From Candidatus Paracaedibacter symbiosus (GTDB taxonomy: Bacteria; Pseudomonadota; Alphaproteobacteria; Paracaedibacterales; Paracaedibacteraceae), in assembly GCF_000757605.1 (NCBI RefSeq), contig NZ_JQAK01000001.1, forward strand, positions 612,822 to 645,250: 32,429 bases of DNA, in the 5' to 3' direction. Shown here one piece after another: positions 1 through 10,185 of this stretch; the stretch's first letter is position 1; every line of letters starts with the position of its first letter. The position numbers and the translations under genes were made by a program. The notes under the pieces are model-generated. The model was not told where the DNA came from. It worked only from the letters and a program-made list of their open reading frames with translations, and made no database searches.

Positions 1-78
1 CCAATGGAGAAACTTTTTTTAGTCGATATTCCAGCTTTTTCTCTGGATAGCCCCCATCAACCCATCCTTTTAAATTAA
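1..78 (+). CDS. Possible 3' end of an upstream gene (partial)
   Basis: Frame 1 is open from the first base to a TAA at 76-78, giving about 25 residues (PMEKLFLVDIPAFSLDSPHQ...), while the other two forward frames contain stops. It could be the C-terminus of a gene starting before the window, or a chance open stretch. The fragment is too short to assign a family. It ends 22 bases before folE. Confidence 0.25.
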   Translation, partial: PMEKLFLVDIPAFSLDSPHQPILLN

Positions 79-100
79 TAAAAGCATAGAGTAAAAAGTC

Positions 101-721
101 ATGAACCTCAAATTTTCCGAACAACAGCCCAATCAACAATCAAAACCTTCGCGCGCGCAAGCAGAAGAAGCGGTACGCACTTTATTGCACTGGGCGGGTG
201 ACAACCCAGATCGTGAAGGGTTGACAGAAACGCCAAGTCGCGTGGTTCGAGCATTTGAGGAATATTTTGCAGGTTACGCCACTAATCCCAGTGAGTATTT
301 AGCCCGAACTTTTGAGGAAGTGGGAGGCTATGATGAAATTGTCCTCTTACGCGATATTCGTTTTGAATCACACTGTGAGCATCACCTGGCTCCTATTATC
401 GGCAAAGCCCATATTGCCTACTTACCAACCAATCGTGTAGTTGGCATTAGTAAACTTGCCCGTGTCGTCGACCTTTTTGCAAAACGTTTGCAAATTCAGG
501 AAAAAATGACCGCCGAAATTGCCGATGCCATCCAACAAACGTTAAACCCATCCGGCGTTGCTGTCATTATTGAAGCTACTCACCACTGCATGACCACCAG
601 AGGTGTCCATAAACATGGTGTCACCATGACGACCAGCAAAACGACTGGCGTGTTTAAAAAAGATGCGGCGCTTCGCCGTGAGGTTTTATCAATGATTCAA
701 GCACGGCATACCGGGGATTAG
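101..721 (+). CDS. folE: GTP cyclohydrolase I (FolE)
   Basis: The 206-residue protein should convert GTP to 7,8-dihydroneopterin triphosphate, the first step of folate (and some deazapurine) biosynthesis, in the cytoplasm as a homodecamer. The family signature SHCEHHLAP lies at residues 90-98 and HHCMTTRGV at 161-169. C92, H95 and C163 match the three zinc ligands of the type I enzyme, so this is the zinc-dependent form, not the FolE2 type. The length is close to the usual 190-220 residues; the first 18 residues are a polar extension. The ATG at 101 has only a weak purine-rich leader (AGAGTAAAAAG). No other folate gene is adjacent. Function is secure from the motifs. Confidence 0.97.
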   Translation: MNLKFSEQQPNQQSKPSRAQAEEAVRTLLHWAGDNPDREGLTETPSRVVRAFEEYFAGYATNPSEYLARTFEEVGGYDEIVLLRDIRFESHCEHHLAPIIGKAHIAYLPTNRVVGISKLARVVDLFAKRLQIQEKMTAEIADAIQQTLNPSGVAVIIEATHHCMTTRGVHKHGVTMTTSKTTGVFKKDAALRREVLSMIQARHTGD

Positions 722-897
722 ACCAGCCCCTCTTTAAGAGGTAATTTTATTAACCATTAAGTGACATTTTTTTGCAATAATATCTATTAATATTTCTTTT
801 TGACTAACATAGTTACTTGTGATCTGATTCTAGTAGGAATGTGAAGTCTTTCATTGATCTCACATATATATTACTTCTTTAAGATAGGTAGAGGGAG

Positions 898-1791
898 ATG
901 GTTAGATATATAATATTATTTTATCTGAGTATGATTGGCTTTTATGCTTATAGTGCGCAAGTAGAACCATATGGAGAATCCCCGTCACAAAGAAATTACG
1001 CCGGTGACGGGAAAGGAAGCCCTTCTTTTTTGCAATCTCCCCCCACTTTCTCAGAAACACCGGTTGTTGAACCACAACCTAAAAGTATGCTCAATATTGT
1101 GCATCAAAATAGGGAGTTTTTATCTAATCAGCACCCACCTCTTGCTCCATTACTCGATGATTATTCTCCTCTTACTTCGGCTCCCCCGCTTGAGCTGGAT
1201 GAGCATTCATCCTTAGAAACTTGGGAAATAATCGGAAGTCAGAATCTGCAGCCACAAAAAAAAGATCCTGAATCAAAAGGAATCTCTCATCTGGTTAATA
1301 AAAATTTAGAACTATTGCGGGAAAATACCACTCTCAGATGGCAACTAGAACAATCACGCCGAAAAAAAGCTCAACTTGAGCAGGTGTTGATTCAGTTACA
1401 AGCAGGCATCCCCTCTAAAAACTTTGATTTACAATTTTTGCATATCACCTTAGAGGACATCAAAAAAATACTAATCGAGCAAGAAGGTATAGTCAAAGAC
1501 ATGGATCATAAGCAAGATATCTTAAGTGAAGATATCTATAGCTTAAAAGATGAGCTTAAGAAGCAGGCAGTTAACGTGGAGGTCGGCAAAAACCATCCAT
1601 TACGGACTTGGTTACTCAATATTCGCTTTTTTTCCTGCGCAACTGCTGGAGTGGGAGTTGGGATGGCAACTTATGGAACCGTGAACTGGCTGCTCTGCTT
1701 TATCCCAGCATTTATAGCACCGCCAGCCTGGCTTCCTTATACGCTCGCAGTGACTTACGGAACGACTGTATTTCTTTCTCTACAATGGTAA
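898..1791 (+). CDS. Secreted coiled-coil protein with C-terminal hydrophobic segment, unknown function
   Basis: The 297-residue protein belongs to no family I recognise. Residues 1-20 look like a signal peptide (hydrophobic core, cleavage near YSAQ). Residues 20-125 are rich in proline, serine and glutamate and probably disordered. Residues about 130-225 are a charged heptad-like stretch (LLRENTTLRWQLEQSRRKK) expected to form a coiled coil. Residues about 242-297 are hydrophobic and could form two membrane helices broken by PAFIAPPAWLP. GAGGGAG directly abuts the ATG at 898; ATG at 931 is an alternative but would destroy the signal peptide. The layout is compatible with an envelope protein or an exported host-interaction protein, but that is inference. 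tRNA-Ser follows. Confidence 0.75.
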   Translation: MVRYIILFYLSMIGFYAYSAQVEPYGESPSQRNYAGDGKGSPSFLQSPPTFSETPVVEPQPKSMLNIVHQNREFLSNQHPPLAPLLDDYSPLTSAPPLELDEHSSLETWEIIGSQNLQPQKKDPESKGISHLVNKNLELLRENTTLRWQLEQSRRKKAQLEQVLIQLQAGIPSKNFDLQFLHITLEDIKKILIEQEGIVKDMDHKQDILSEDIYSLKDELKKQAVNVEVGKNHPLRTWLLNIRFFSCATAGVGVGMATYGTVNWLLCFIPAFIAPPAWLPYTLAVTYGTTVFLSLQW

Positions 1792-1800
1792 ATTTAGAAA

Positions 1801-1829
1801 TTGACAGACGCCTTAAATATAGCTAGATT
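1801..1829 (+). promoter_or_regulatory. Putative sigma70-type promoter of tRNA-Ser
   Basis: A perfect -35 hexamer TTGACA (1801-1806) is followed after 17 bases by TAGATT (1824-1829), which matches four of six -10 positions. Transcription would start near 1836, only a few bases before the mature tRNA 5' end, as is common for tRNA genes. Confidence 0.5.
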
Positions 1830-1839
1830 ATAAAAATCC

Positions 1840-1933
1840 GGAGGGGTGGCCGAGAGGCTGAAGGCGGCGGTTTGCTAAACCGTTATACGGTTGAAAAGCC
1901 GTATCGAGGGTTCGAATCCCTCTCCCTCCGCCA
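1840..1933 (+). tRNA. tRNA-Ser (anticodon GCU), CCA encoded
   Basis: This is a class II tRNA with a long variable arm. The acceptor stem GGAGGGG (1840-1846) pairs with the 3' strand ending CCCTCC, the discriminator is G1930, and CCA is encoded at 1931-1933. The anticodon GCT at 1874-1876 sits in a 7-base loop closed by GCGGT/ACCGT. The T arm contains GGTTCGAATCC. It decodes AGC/AGU serine codons. The long variable arm (ACGGTTGAAAAGCCGT) fits the serine class. Confidence 0.97.
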
Positions 1934-2304
1934 GATACCCATTCACACTTTTAAATTCTTCTTTTTAAACTAACTTTCATTATGTTTGACCGCCGCAGGC
2001 CACTATAGAGAATTTTATTTTCTCAATACTCTCACGCCTTCTTTTAGCTAAACAAATTAGGACGGAACGAGGGGGAATCCCTTTGTTATCAACAAATTTT
2101 ATGGGACTCGCCACCTGAATTCCGAGCAGATCACCTACACATGATCCTTAGGAAGGGAATAAGAGTAGTGGATGGACTTTTAAGGAGTTTTGAGTTAATT
2201 TACAAAAGATAAATAAGTAATTTATGATTTCTTAACTTGGAGAAAATTAAGTTCTAGATGCTCGGCTTTAATCTAACTAAGTTTAATGGATAACGGAGAT
2301 AATA
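1934..2304. other. Intergenic region, no gene supported
   Basis: There are 371 bases between tRNA-Ser and the chaB-like gene. I see no open frame with a start site and no family signal on either strand. A short GC hairpin, AGGG-GGAAT-CCCT, lies near 2070-2082 with no good T-tract. The promoter of the ChaB-like gene is probably in the last 100 bases, but no hexamer pair is convincing. Confidence 0.5.
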
Positions 2305-2541
2305 ATGCCTTATAAAACTAATTCCGAATTACCTGACTCTATTCAAAAGCATTTACCTAAGCACGCTCAAGACATTTATAGAGAAGCCTATAATAACGCA
2401 CATAAAGAATATAGCGATCCTCAAAAAAGACGTCACAAAGATGAATCGATAGAGGAAATTAGTCATAAAGTCGCCTGGAGTGCCGTAAAAGAAAAATATG
2501 AAAAAGGGGCTGATAATAATTGGCATCAAAAAAAGAAATAA
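2305..2541 (+). CDS. chaB: ChaB family protein (putative cation transport regulator)
   Basis: This 78-residue cytoplasmic protein matches ChaB over almost its whole length. Residues 1-25 read MPYKTNSELPDSIQKHLPKH, followed by AQDIYREAYN, the central KVAWSAVKEKYEKG and a final W-H-Q-K-K-K tail. E. coli ChaB (about 76 residues) was named as a regulator of the ChaA sodium/calcium antiporter; the biochemical role is poorly defined. The ATG at 2305 is preceded by ACGGAG at a good distance (spacing 7). The gene stands alone, with no chaA in the window. Confidence 0.9.
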   Translation: MPYKTNSELPDSIQKHLPKHAQDIYREAYNNAHKEYSDPQKRRHKDESIEEISHKVAWSAVKEKYEKGADNNWHQKKK

Positions 2542-2717
2542 TATCAGTAGACTATGAAATAGTACAAAAACCCGCTTAACAATCTCTTCAGAATACTGTT
2601 GGTACATCATCTTATATTGGTCGTGCTCTAGCGCGCAATTCTTTTAAAAAGGCAATCTAATAGAACTCTATTCATTCCCCATCATACCCATGCTGATGAG
2701 AAATGCGGAGCTTCGAA

Positions 2718-2990
2718 GGAACTCTTTGTTTATACAGCTAAACCGTTATAAAAATGCTGAAGCAGTAAAGGATTAGCCAGATTGATCACAGATGGCAAAG
2801 TTGGCTTTCATTATTCCAAAGGGAATATAATTATTCAGCCTTTATATGATTTTCTTCTCCTTTGAGAGACGGGAATATTCACATTTGCAGAAGACAGGGC
2901 CGTTTCACACAAGCCACAATTTTTAACCCAAGAAGTTTTACATGCAAAGTTCTTGCCCTCGCGCCCTAATTTAGCCGTATCTTTCTTTCC
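2718..2990 (+). pseudogene. Decayed WG-repeat (KWG) protein gene
   Basis: Translating the plus strand in two frames recovers pieces of WG repeats. RYKNAEAV is readable just before 2760. After a frame change, SKGLARLITDGKVGFHY and then SKGNIIIQPLYDF run from about 2761 to 2853. After an in-frame TGA at 2863-2865, ETGIFTFAEDRAV continues to about 2904. WG repeats normally read like F-EGLARV-DGKWGYIDKKGNIVI-PQYD, so the resemblance is specific. There is no start codon, one frameshift and one stop, so this is a remnant. WG-repeat proteins are often large and of unknown, sometimes extracytoplasmic, function. The left and right limits are uncertain. Confidence 0.55.
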
Positions 2991-3501
2991 AACTCCTTTT
3001 CATTTTGCTATATAAAAAATCTGATTCTGCTTTTTTCCACATCCTATAAAATAGTCTTGCGCTTTCTTCTTTATCAGGATCTTTCACATTAAGAGGGAGT
3101 TCTGTTCCCAAGAGAGGATCATATTTTTTGCCTCCCTTGTGATTGGCGTATCTTCTAGCTCTTGTATATCCCATTTGTAAATACTTACGCGCCATATCTG
3201 CGCCGACGAAATCTTTCCTATTTAGATATTTTTTAAATAGATTAAATATCTCCTTAGCACTCTTCTCAGCAATTTCCGGGTTTTTAAAACGCCAGTGAGG
3301 TAATATTTCTGATTTGTAGGGCTCACAAATGAGAACTCCTTGTTCTCCTTTTCCTACCTGGTATTTTTCAGGATTTTTACGGTAATCAATAGTTGAACTC
3401 CAAGGATAAGTGGATTTTTTTAACTCCCAGTGCATAATTTTTTCTTGTTTAGTAGAAGATTTGTAGGGACGCGGGGAAGAAGGTAATAGGGGACTCCTCA
3501 T
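2971..3501 (-). CDS. DUF4385 family protein, unknown function
   Basis: The body of the protein resembles the DUF4385 family as I remember it: YRKNPEKYQVGKGEQGVL, then EPYKSEILPHWRFKNPEIA, FVGADMARKYLQMGYTRARR and YANHKGGKKY. The family is cytoplasmic and has no assigned function. The frame opens at an ATG at 3537 (188 residues). The ATG at 3501 is chosen here because GGAAAGG lies 10 bases upstream of it (176 residues); a third ATG at 3435 would start at MHWELKKSTYPW. The 3537 start overlaps the stop of a short startless open frame (ATGA), which keeps it possible. The gene overlaps the end of the WG-repeat remnant on the opposite strand. Confidence 0.8.
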   Translation of the reverse strand: MRSPLLPSSPRPYKSSTKQEKIMHWELKKSTYPWSSTIDYRKNPEKYQVGKGEQGVLICEPYKSEILPHWRFKNPEIAEKSAKEIFNLFKKYLNRKDFVGADMARKYLQMGYTRARRYANHKGGKKYDPLLGTELPLNVKDPDKEESARLFYRMWKKAESDFLYSKMKRSWKERYG

Positions 3502-3537
3502 AAGTGTAAGACCTTTCCTTAGAATATTCTTTGTCAT

Positions 3538-3958
3538 CTTGAGGGCGCAACAGGGATCAGCCTAATCCGCCCGCAATCAATCTGAATGCTGACAATAATC
3601 TTGGTATTTGCATCTTCACTGGCTTCTCCCCATTGTCCCCCATCACCCGTTAATCCTCTCTCAGTCCCATAACTTAAGTGGAGAGAGTACTCTGATAATT
3701 ATTATAATAGGTTTTCTGATGACTGAAGGGGATAAATGATCTTTTCTTCCCCATCGTCGAAAAATGATCGATATGCTTATATTAAAAAAACTCACAAGAA
3801 ATAACCCATTGTGCCGTCGTAAGCAAAAATTTACGTTATTTTGTTAAATAAGTCTCTTAGCTATGATCTTGTAATGCATTCAGCATCTTTCCCTTATTAA
3901 AAAATTTTATTAACTCTCTGGTGTGAACTTTATAATTGACTTACACTAAAGGCGTATA
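3538..3958. other. Intergenic region upstream of mntH, with a possible minus-strand gene remnant
   Basis: There are 421 bases between divergent genes. On the minus strand a startless frame of about 50 codons (roughly 3534-3690, containing GTERGLTGDGGQWGEASED and CGRIRLIPVAPSR) ends in a TGA that overlaps the 3537 ATG of the DUF4385 gene. It is bounded upstream by TAA TAA and may be a gene remnant. On the plus strand TATGAT at 3862-3867 is a candidate -10 for mntH, but no good -35 is at the right distance. I see no convincing manganese- or iron-responsive operator. Confidence 0.35.
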
Positions 3959-5344
3959 GTGAATCAAAGAACGGATATGAATGGAGACTCTTCATTGTCA
4001 AATTCAGCGCCCAAAGCTAAGCCCTTTTTGACAGATATAGACTCAAATGCAAAGAGTCTACCTGAAGTAAATGCCACCATTGCTGTTCCGGAAAATGGAT
4101 TATGGTTGCGCCGTTTTTTGGCTTTTGCCGGGCCAGGTTATATGGTCTCGGTGGGTTATATGGATCCGGGCAACTGGGCAACAGATATTGCTGGTGGATC
4201 AAAGTTTGGCTATAACCTCCTTTGCGTCATTCTTTTATCTAATTTGATGGCCATTATTTTACAGGCACTTGCAGCCCGCCTTGGGATTGTCACTGGCCGT
4301 GATTTGGCGCAAGCCTGCCGAGAAACTTACTCGCGTCCTGTCAGCCTAATGCTTTGGTTCATCTGCGAAATCGCCATCATTAGCTGTGATTTGGCTGAAG
4401 TGATTGGCACAGCTATTGCCCTGAAACTCCTCTTTGACATTCCCCTCCTTGTTGGTGTGTTGATCTCCGCACTTGACACATTCTTATTACTACTATTAAT
4501 GAACAAGGGGTTCCGGTTCTTAGAAGCTTTTGTTATTGCCTTGCTCGTTGTCATTGCTAGCTGTTTTGGCATACAACTCATTGCAGCACACCCCCCGATC
4601 GCCGAGGTCCTTCGTGGATTTATTCCCTCATCCCAGGTGATCAGCAATTCAGAAATGCTCTATATTGCCATCAGCATTATTGGGGCGACAGTCATGCCAC
4701 ACAATCTTTATCTCCATTCTTCCATTGTTCAAACCAGAGCCTATGAACGAAATGACGCAGGAAAACGGGATGCCATTCGCCTGGCAACGGTTGATAGTAC
4801 GATTGCCCTCACGCTTGCTCTTTTTGTAAATGCTGCAATTCTTATTGTGGCTGCTGCTGCCTTTCATGGCACGGGACACACTTATGTGGAAGAAATCGAA
4901 CAAGCTTATACGCTGCTTTCGCCTCTCCTTGGCCTGGGTATTGCCTCACTGTTGTTTGGAGTGGCGTTGCTTGCCTCAGGCCTCAATTCAACAATTACGG
5001 CTACCCTTGCTGGTCAAATTGTGATGGAAGGATTTTTGCGCTTACGTCTCCGCCCTTGGGCTAGACGTCTCATCACCCGCGCTTGTGCCATTGTCCCCGT
5101 TGTCATCATTACGGCTCTTTACGGTGATAGCGGCACAGCCCAGCTTTTAATTTTCAGCCAAGTGATCTTGTCAATGCAATTACCCTTTGCCGTTATCCCC
5201 CTGCTGCAATTTGTCTCAAATAAGGAAAAAATGGGCAAGTTCGTCATATCGCTCCCCTTGAAAATCCTTGCTTGGATCGTCGCAATTATCATCCTTATAC
5301 TTAATACAAAGCTTCTCTTTGATACACTGACAGGAGTTGGGTAG
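3959..5344 (+). CDS. mntH: Nramp-type divalent metal (Mn2+/Fe2+) transporter MntH
   Basis: The 461-residue inner-membrane protein should import Mn2+ (and Fe2+) with protons. It has about eleven hydrophobic segments. The two metal-site motifs of the Nramp family are intact: DPGN at residues 69-72 in helix 1 and MPHN at 246-249 in helix 6. It is longer than E. coli MntH (412) because of about 45 polar N-terminal residues. The first codon is GTG at 3959, supported by AAAGG seven bases upstream; ATG at 3977 is the alternative. The gene is single and convergent with ligA. In an intracellular bacterium it would serve manganese acquisition or oxidative-stress defence (inference). Confidence 0.95.
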   Translation: MNQRTDMNGDSSLSNSAPKAKPFLTDIDSNAKSLPEVNATIAVPENGLWLRRFLAFAGPGYMVSVGYMDPGNWATDIAGGSKFGYNLLCVILLSNLMAIILQALAARLGIVTGRDLAQACRETYSRPVSLMLWFICEIAIISCDLAEVIGTAIALKLLFDIPLLVGVLISALDTFLLLLLMNKGFRFLEAFVIALLVVIASCFGIQLIAAHPPIAEVLRGFIPSSQVISNSEMLYIAISIIGATVMPHNLYLHSSIVQTRAYERNDAGKRDAIRLATVDSTIALTLALFVNAAILIVAAAAFHGTGHTYVEEIEQAYTLLSPLLGLGIASLLFGVALLASGLNSTITATLAGQIVMEGFLRLRLRPWARRLITRACAIVPVVIITALYGDSGTAQLLIFSQVILSMQLPFAVIPLLQFVSNKEKMGKFVISLPLKILAWIVAIIILILNTKLLFDTLTGVG

Positions 5345-5392
5345 GAGATTGCCATACTCGCTCCCCCTCAGGGACGGGATGATTATGGAAGA

Positions 5393-7522
<2,130 letters not shown>

Positions 7523-9181
7523 TTATCCGTATCGTGAGAGTAGTTTTTTAGCAGCAGCTCTTGCCTCATCGGTGACTTCAACGCCCGAGAGCATCCGCGC
7601 CAATTCATCATAACGATTTGTCAATGGTAGCTTGGCCACTGTTGTTTGCATCTTCTCACCCACATCTTGTTTTAGCACTAAATAATGATGATCGGAGGCT
7701 GCGGCCACTTGGGGTGAATGAGTAATGGCAAGCACCTGCACATGCTGGGCTAATTTAGCAAGGCGCTGACCAATTGCCGCTGCCACGGCCCCGCCAACCC
7801 CAATATCAATTTCATCAAAAATGATAGTTGGGAGAGTTACAGTTGTCGCGAGGGTTGCCTTGAGGCTTAACATCAGCCGAGCTAACTCCCCGCCCGAGGC
7901 TGTTTTTTCTAAGGGGGATAGTTCTTGTCCCTTATTCATTGCCACCAAGAATTGGACTTTATCGATTCCTGCTTCATGCCAGGCAGATTCCTCGACTTCC
8001 CCAACCACCGAGTGGAATTTTGCATTGGGCAGCATTAACAATGGCAACTCTTCTGCCATCGATGCATCCAATTCCTTGGCCTTGGAGACACGCGCCTCAT
8101 GCAATTGTTTGCCTACCTGATAAAATACATTTTTCTTGGCCAATACAATTTTTTCAAGCTGAGTAGTACGCTGTTCTGCTTGATCTAAAGTTTCCAAATC
8201 TTCGCGCAATTGCTCTAAAAACGTGGCCAAATCATCTACAGCCACATTATGTTTACGACCTGCAGCTCGAAGCGCTTGCAATCGATCATCAATCTGCTGC
8301 AATTTGGCGGGTTGATCATCAATCTTACCATAAAGTTCATCCAGTTGAGCCACTGCTTCGGTAACTTCACTCACTGCAACCTTCAAAGATTTTGTCGCCG
8401 CATCTACATGCGCATCAGTGGTTTCTGGCAATCGCTGGAGGGCACGAAAAGACTGTTGTAGCGACTCTAAGGTGGCGCCTGACTGTAAGGTTTGATAGGC
8501 TTGATGCACGATGTCAAAAAGCTTAGCAAATCCTGATAAGGCTTGGCGCGCTTCAATCAATTGTGCCTCTTCCCCTGCTTCTGGATTCAGAGTTTCCAAC
8601 TCTTTCAGCTGGTATTTTAGAAAATCCTCATGGCGTCGGAGGTGGTCCAAGCGTGCCGCTGCTTCTTCAAAGTTTTTCTGGCCCCCCTGCCAGTCTTGAT
8701 AGGCTGCCCGGACTGAGGCAATCAACTCGGGAGCGACAAGATAGGCATCCAACAATTTGCGGTGAGAAGAAACCGTCAGCAAACGGTCAAATTGGCCATG
8801 AATTTCTAACAATACGTCGCCAAGCTCACGCAAGAAAGTGATACTCACCTGATGATCATTCACGTAAGCTTTACCTTTGCCAGTACTTGAAATCAGGCGA
8901 CGAATAATCAAGCTCTCCTCATGGGGGATTGATTGCCGGGTTAACAGGTCATTGACGACGCCGGCTTCCCGCAAAATAAACTCAGCAATGATCACCGATT
9001 CTTTTGCCCCTTGACGCACAAGCGAGGCATCACTACGCATCCCCAATGCTAAGCTCAACGCATCTAATAATATAGACTTCCCTGCTCCAGTTTCGCCAGT
9101 AAGCGCACTTAGCCCTGACTCAAACTGCAAATCAAGTGAGTCAATAATGACAAAATCACGAATTGATAAGCTGGTGAGCAT
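7523..9181 (-). CDS. recN: DNA repair protein RecN
   Basis: The 552-residue SMC-like ATPase acts in double-strand-break repair. The Walker A motif GETGAGKS is at 29-36. A long coiled-coil middle occupies about 150-370. The ABC signature SGGE is at 429-432, and Walker B ends in DE at 456-457 (TIIFDEIDIGVGG). The ATG at 9181 has GAGGGAGA a few bases upstream. The gene lies between bamD and ligA, the order common in alphaproteobacteria, with 20 bases to bamD and 9 to ligA. The length is typical of RecN (about 550). No defect is visible. Confidence 0.96.
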   Translation of the reverse strand: MLTSLSIRDFVIIDSLDLQFESGLSALTGETGAGKSILLDALSLALGMRSDASLVRQGAKESVIIAEFILREAGVVNDLLTRQSIPHEESLIIRRLISSTGKGKAYVNDHQVSITFLRELGDVLLEIHGQFDRLLTVSSHRKLLDAYLVAPELIASVRAAYQDWQGGQKNFEEAAARLDHLRRHEDFLKYQLKELETLNPEAGEEAQLIEARQALSGFAKLFDIVHQAYQTLQSGATLESLQQSFRALQRLPETTDAHVDAATKSLKVAVSEVTEAVAQLDELYGKIDDQPAKLQQIDDRLQALRAAGRKHNVAVDDLATFLEQLREDLETLDQAEQRTTQLEKIVLAKKNVFYQVGKQLHEARVSKAKELDASMAEELPLLMLPNAKFHSVVGEVEESAWHEAGIDKVQFLVAMNKGQELSPLEKTASGGELARLMLSLKATLATTVTLPTIIFDEIDIGVGGAVAAAIGQRLAKLAQHVQVLAITHSPQVAAASDHHYLVLKQDVGEKMQTTVAKLPLTNRYDELARMLSGVEVTDEARAAAKKLLSRYG

Positions 9182-9201
9182 GAGACGTCTCTCCCTCTAT
9201 T

Positions 9202-10044
9202 TTACTTAACTGGGGGCTTGGAACTGACACTGGAATCAGCCTGTGCCGTCATCGTTTTTTGGGCTTGCTTTTTGGGCAACGATGTTTTGGGATCCTGACT
9301 TTGCATCAAGCTATAAGTATCAGCATACCATGGGCTTCCTGGATAGTTGTGACCTAAGATAGCAGCTGTTGTCCGTGCTTGGTCATAAATCCCAAGAGCA
9401 AGGTAGCATTCAACCATTCGATGCAATGCTTCTGGAGTGTGAGAGGAGGTTTGATATTGGTCGACGACGACCCTAAAGCGATTCAGAGCGGCAATGTAGG
9501 CACGTTTGCCCAAGTAATAACGACCCACGTCCATTTCTTTCCCAGCAAAGTGATCAACGATCAGATCCAATTTGAACTTGGCATCTTTCGCATAGGGCGT
9601 TCCCGCGAATCGGTTGATTACTTCTTGGAAAGCGGTTTGCGCTCTCTCTGTTGTTTCTTGAGTACGTTCAATAGCTGGAATTTGTTCATAGTTACACAAA
9701 CCAATCATATAATAAGCATAAGGAATGCTTTCATGCCCCGGGTGCAATTGGATAAAGACATTAAAGCTTTCAATCGCTTCGTCATACTTCTTGGCTTCAT
9801 AAAAAGAATAAGCGGCCATCAACTGAGCCCGAAGGGACCATACTGAATAGGGATGCTGACGCTCTACTTCAGAAAAATACTTTGCCGCTTGAGTATAGCT
9901 ACCACGATCAAGGGAATCTTTTGCAAGATTGTAGAGCTGCTCCACCGGCATCTCCTCAATTTCCTTATCTGTGGAAGAACACCCGACAAGAAGACACGCT
10001 AATGAGGCCGAAAGAAAAAGGTTTTTGAACTGATATAATGTCAT
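9202..10044 (-). CDS. bamD: Outer membrane assembly lipoprotein BamD (ComL/YfiO)
   Basis: The 280-residue periplasmic lipoprotein is an essential subunit of the BAM complex that inserts beta-barrel proteins into the outer membrane. The N-terminus is a lipoprotein signal peptide with lipobox LVGC and acylated C22. Tetratricopeptide-type helices fill residues about 33-250 (for example ARTTAAILGHNYPGSPWY near the end). The last 30 residues are polar and likely disordered. It is the first gene of bamD-recN-ligA. Its presence shows a diderm envelope. The intergenic space upstream (10045-10185) must hold divergent promoters for bamD and the proline-rich protein. Confidence 0.94.
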   Translation of the reverse strand: MTLYQFKNLFLSASLACLLVGCSSTDKEIEEMPVEQLYNLAKDSLDRGSYTQAAKYFSEVERQHPYSVWSLRAQLMAAYSFYEAKKYDEAIESFNVFIQLHPGHESIPYAYYMIGLCNYEQIPAIERTQETTERAQTAFQEVINRFAGTPYAKDAKFKLDLIVDHFAGKEMDVGRYYLGKRAYIAALNRFRVVVDQYQTSSHTPEALHRMVECYLALGIYDQARTTAAILGHNYPGSPWYADTYSLMQSQDPKTSLPKKQAQKTMTAQADSSVSSKPPVK

Positions 10045-10185
10045 CTTTAGTCTAAACTTTATTAATTATGTACATCACATTTAACACACCCCTTTTCACT
10101 CTGAAAGTTCTTTTCGCAAAGTTAGTACGTTATTAACCTTTGCCTACTAAAATCGACTTAGATGCATTTGAAGATAGGTTTTATC

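Noticed and set aside
722-760. Terminator after folE (CCTC-TTTAA-GAGG)
   Set aside because: The stem is only four pairs and the T-tract is interrupted; too weak to call.
2353-2610. Hydrophobic minus-strand frame of 85 codons
   Set aside because: Antisense to the ChaB-like gene, which has clear family identity; the hydrophobicity comes from complementing lysine-rich codons.
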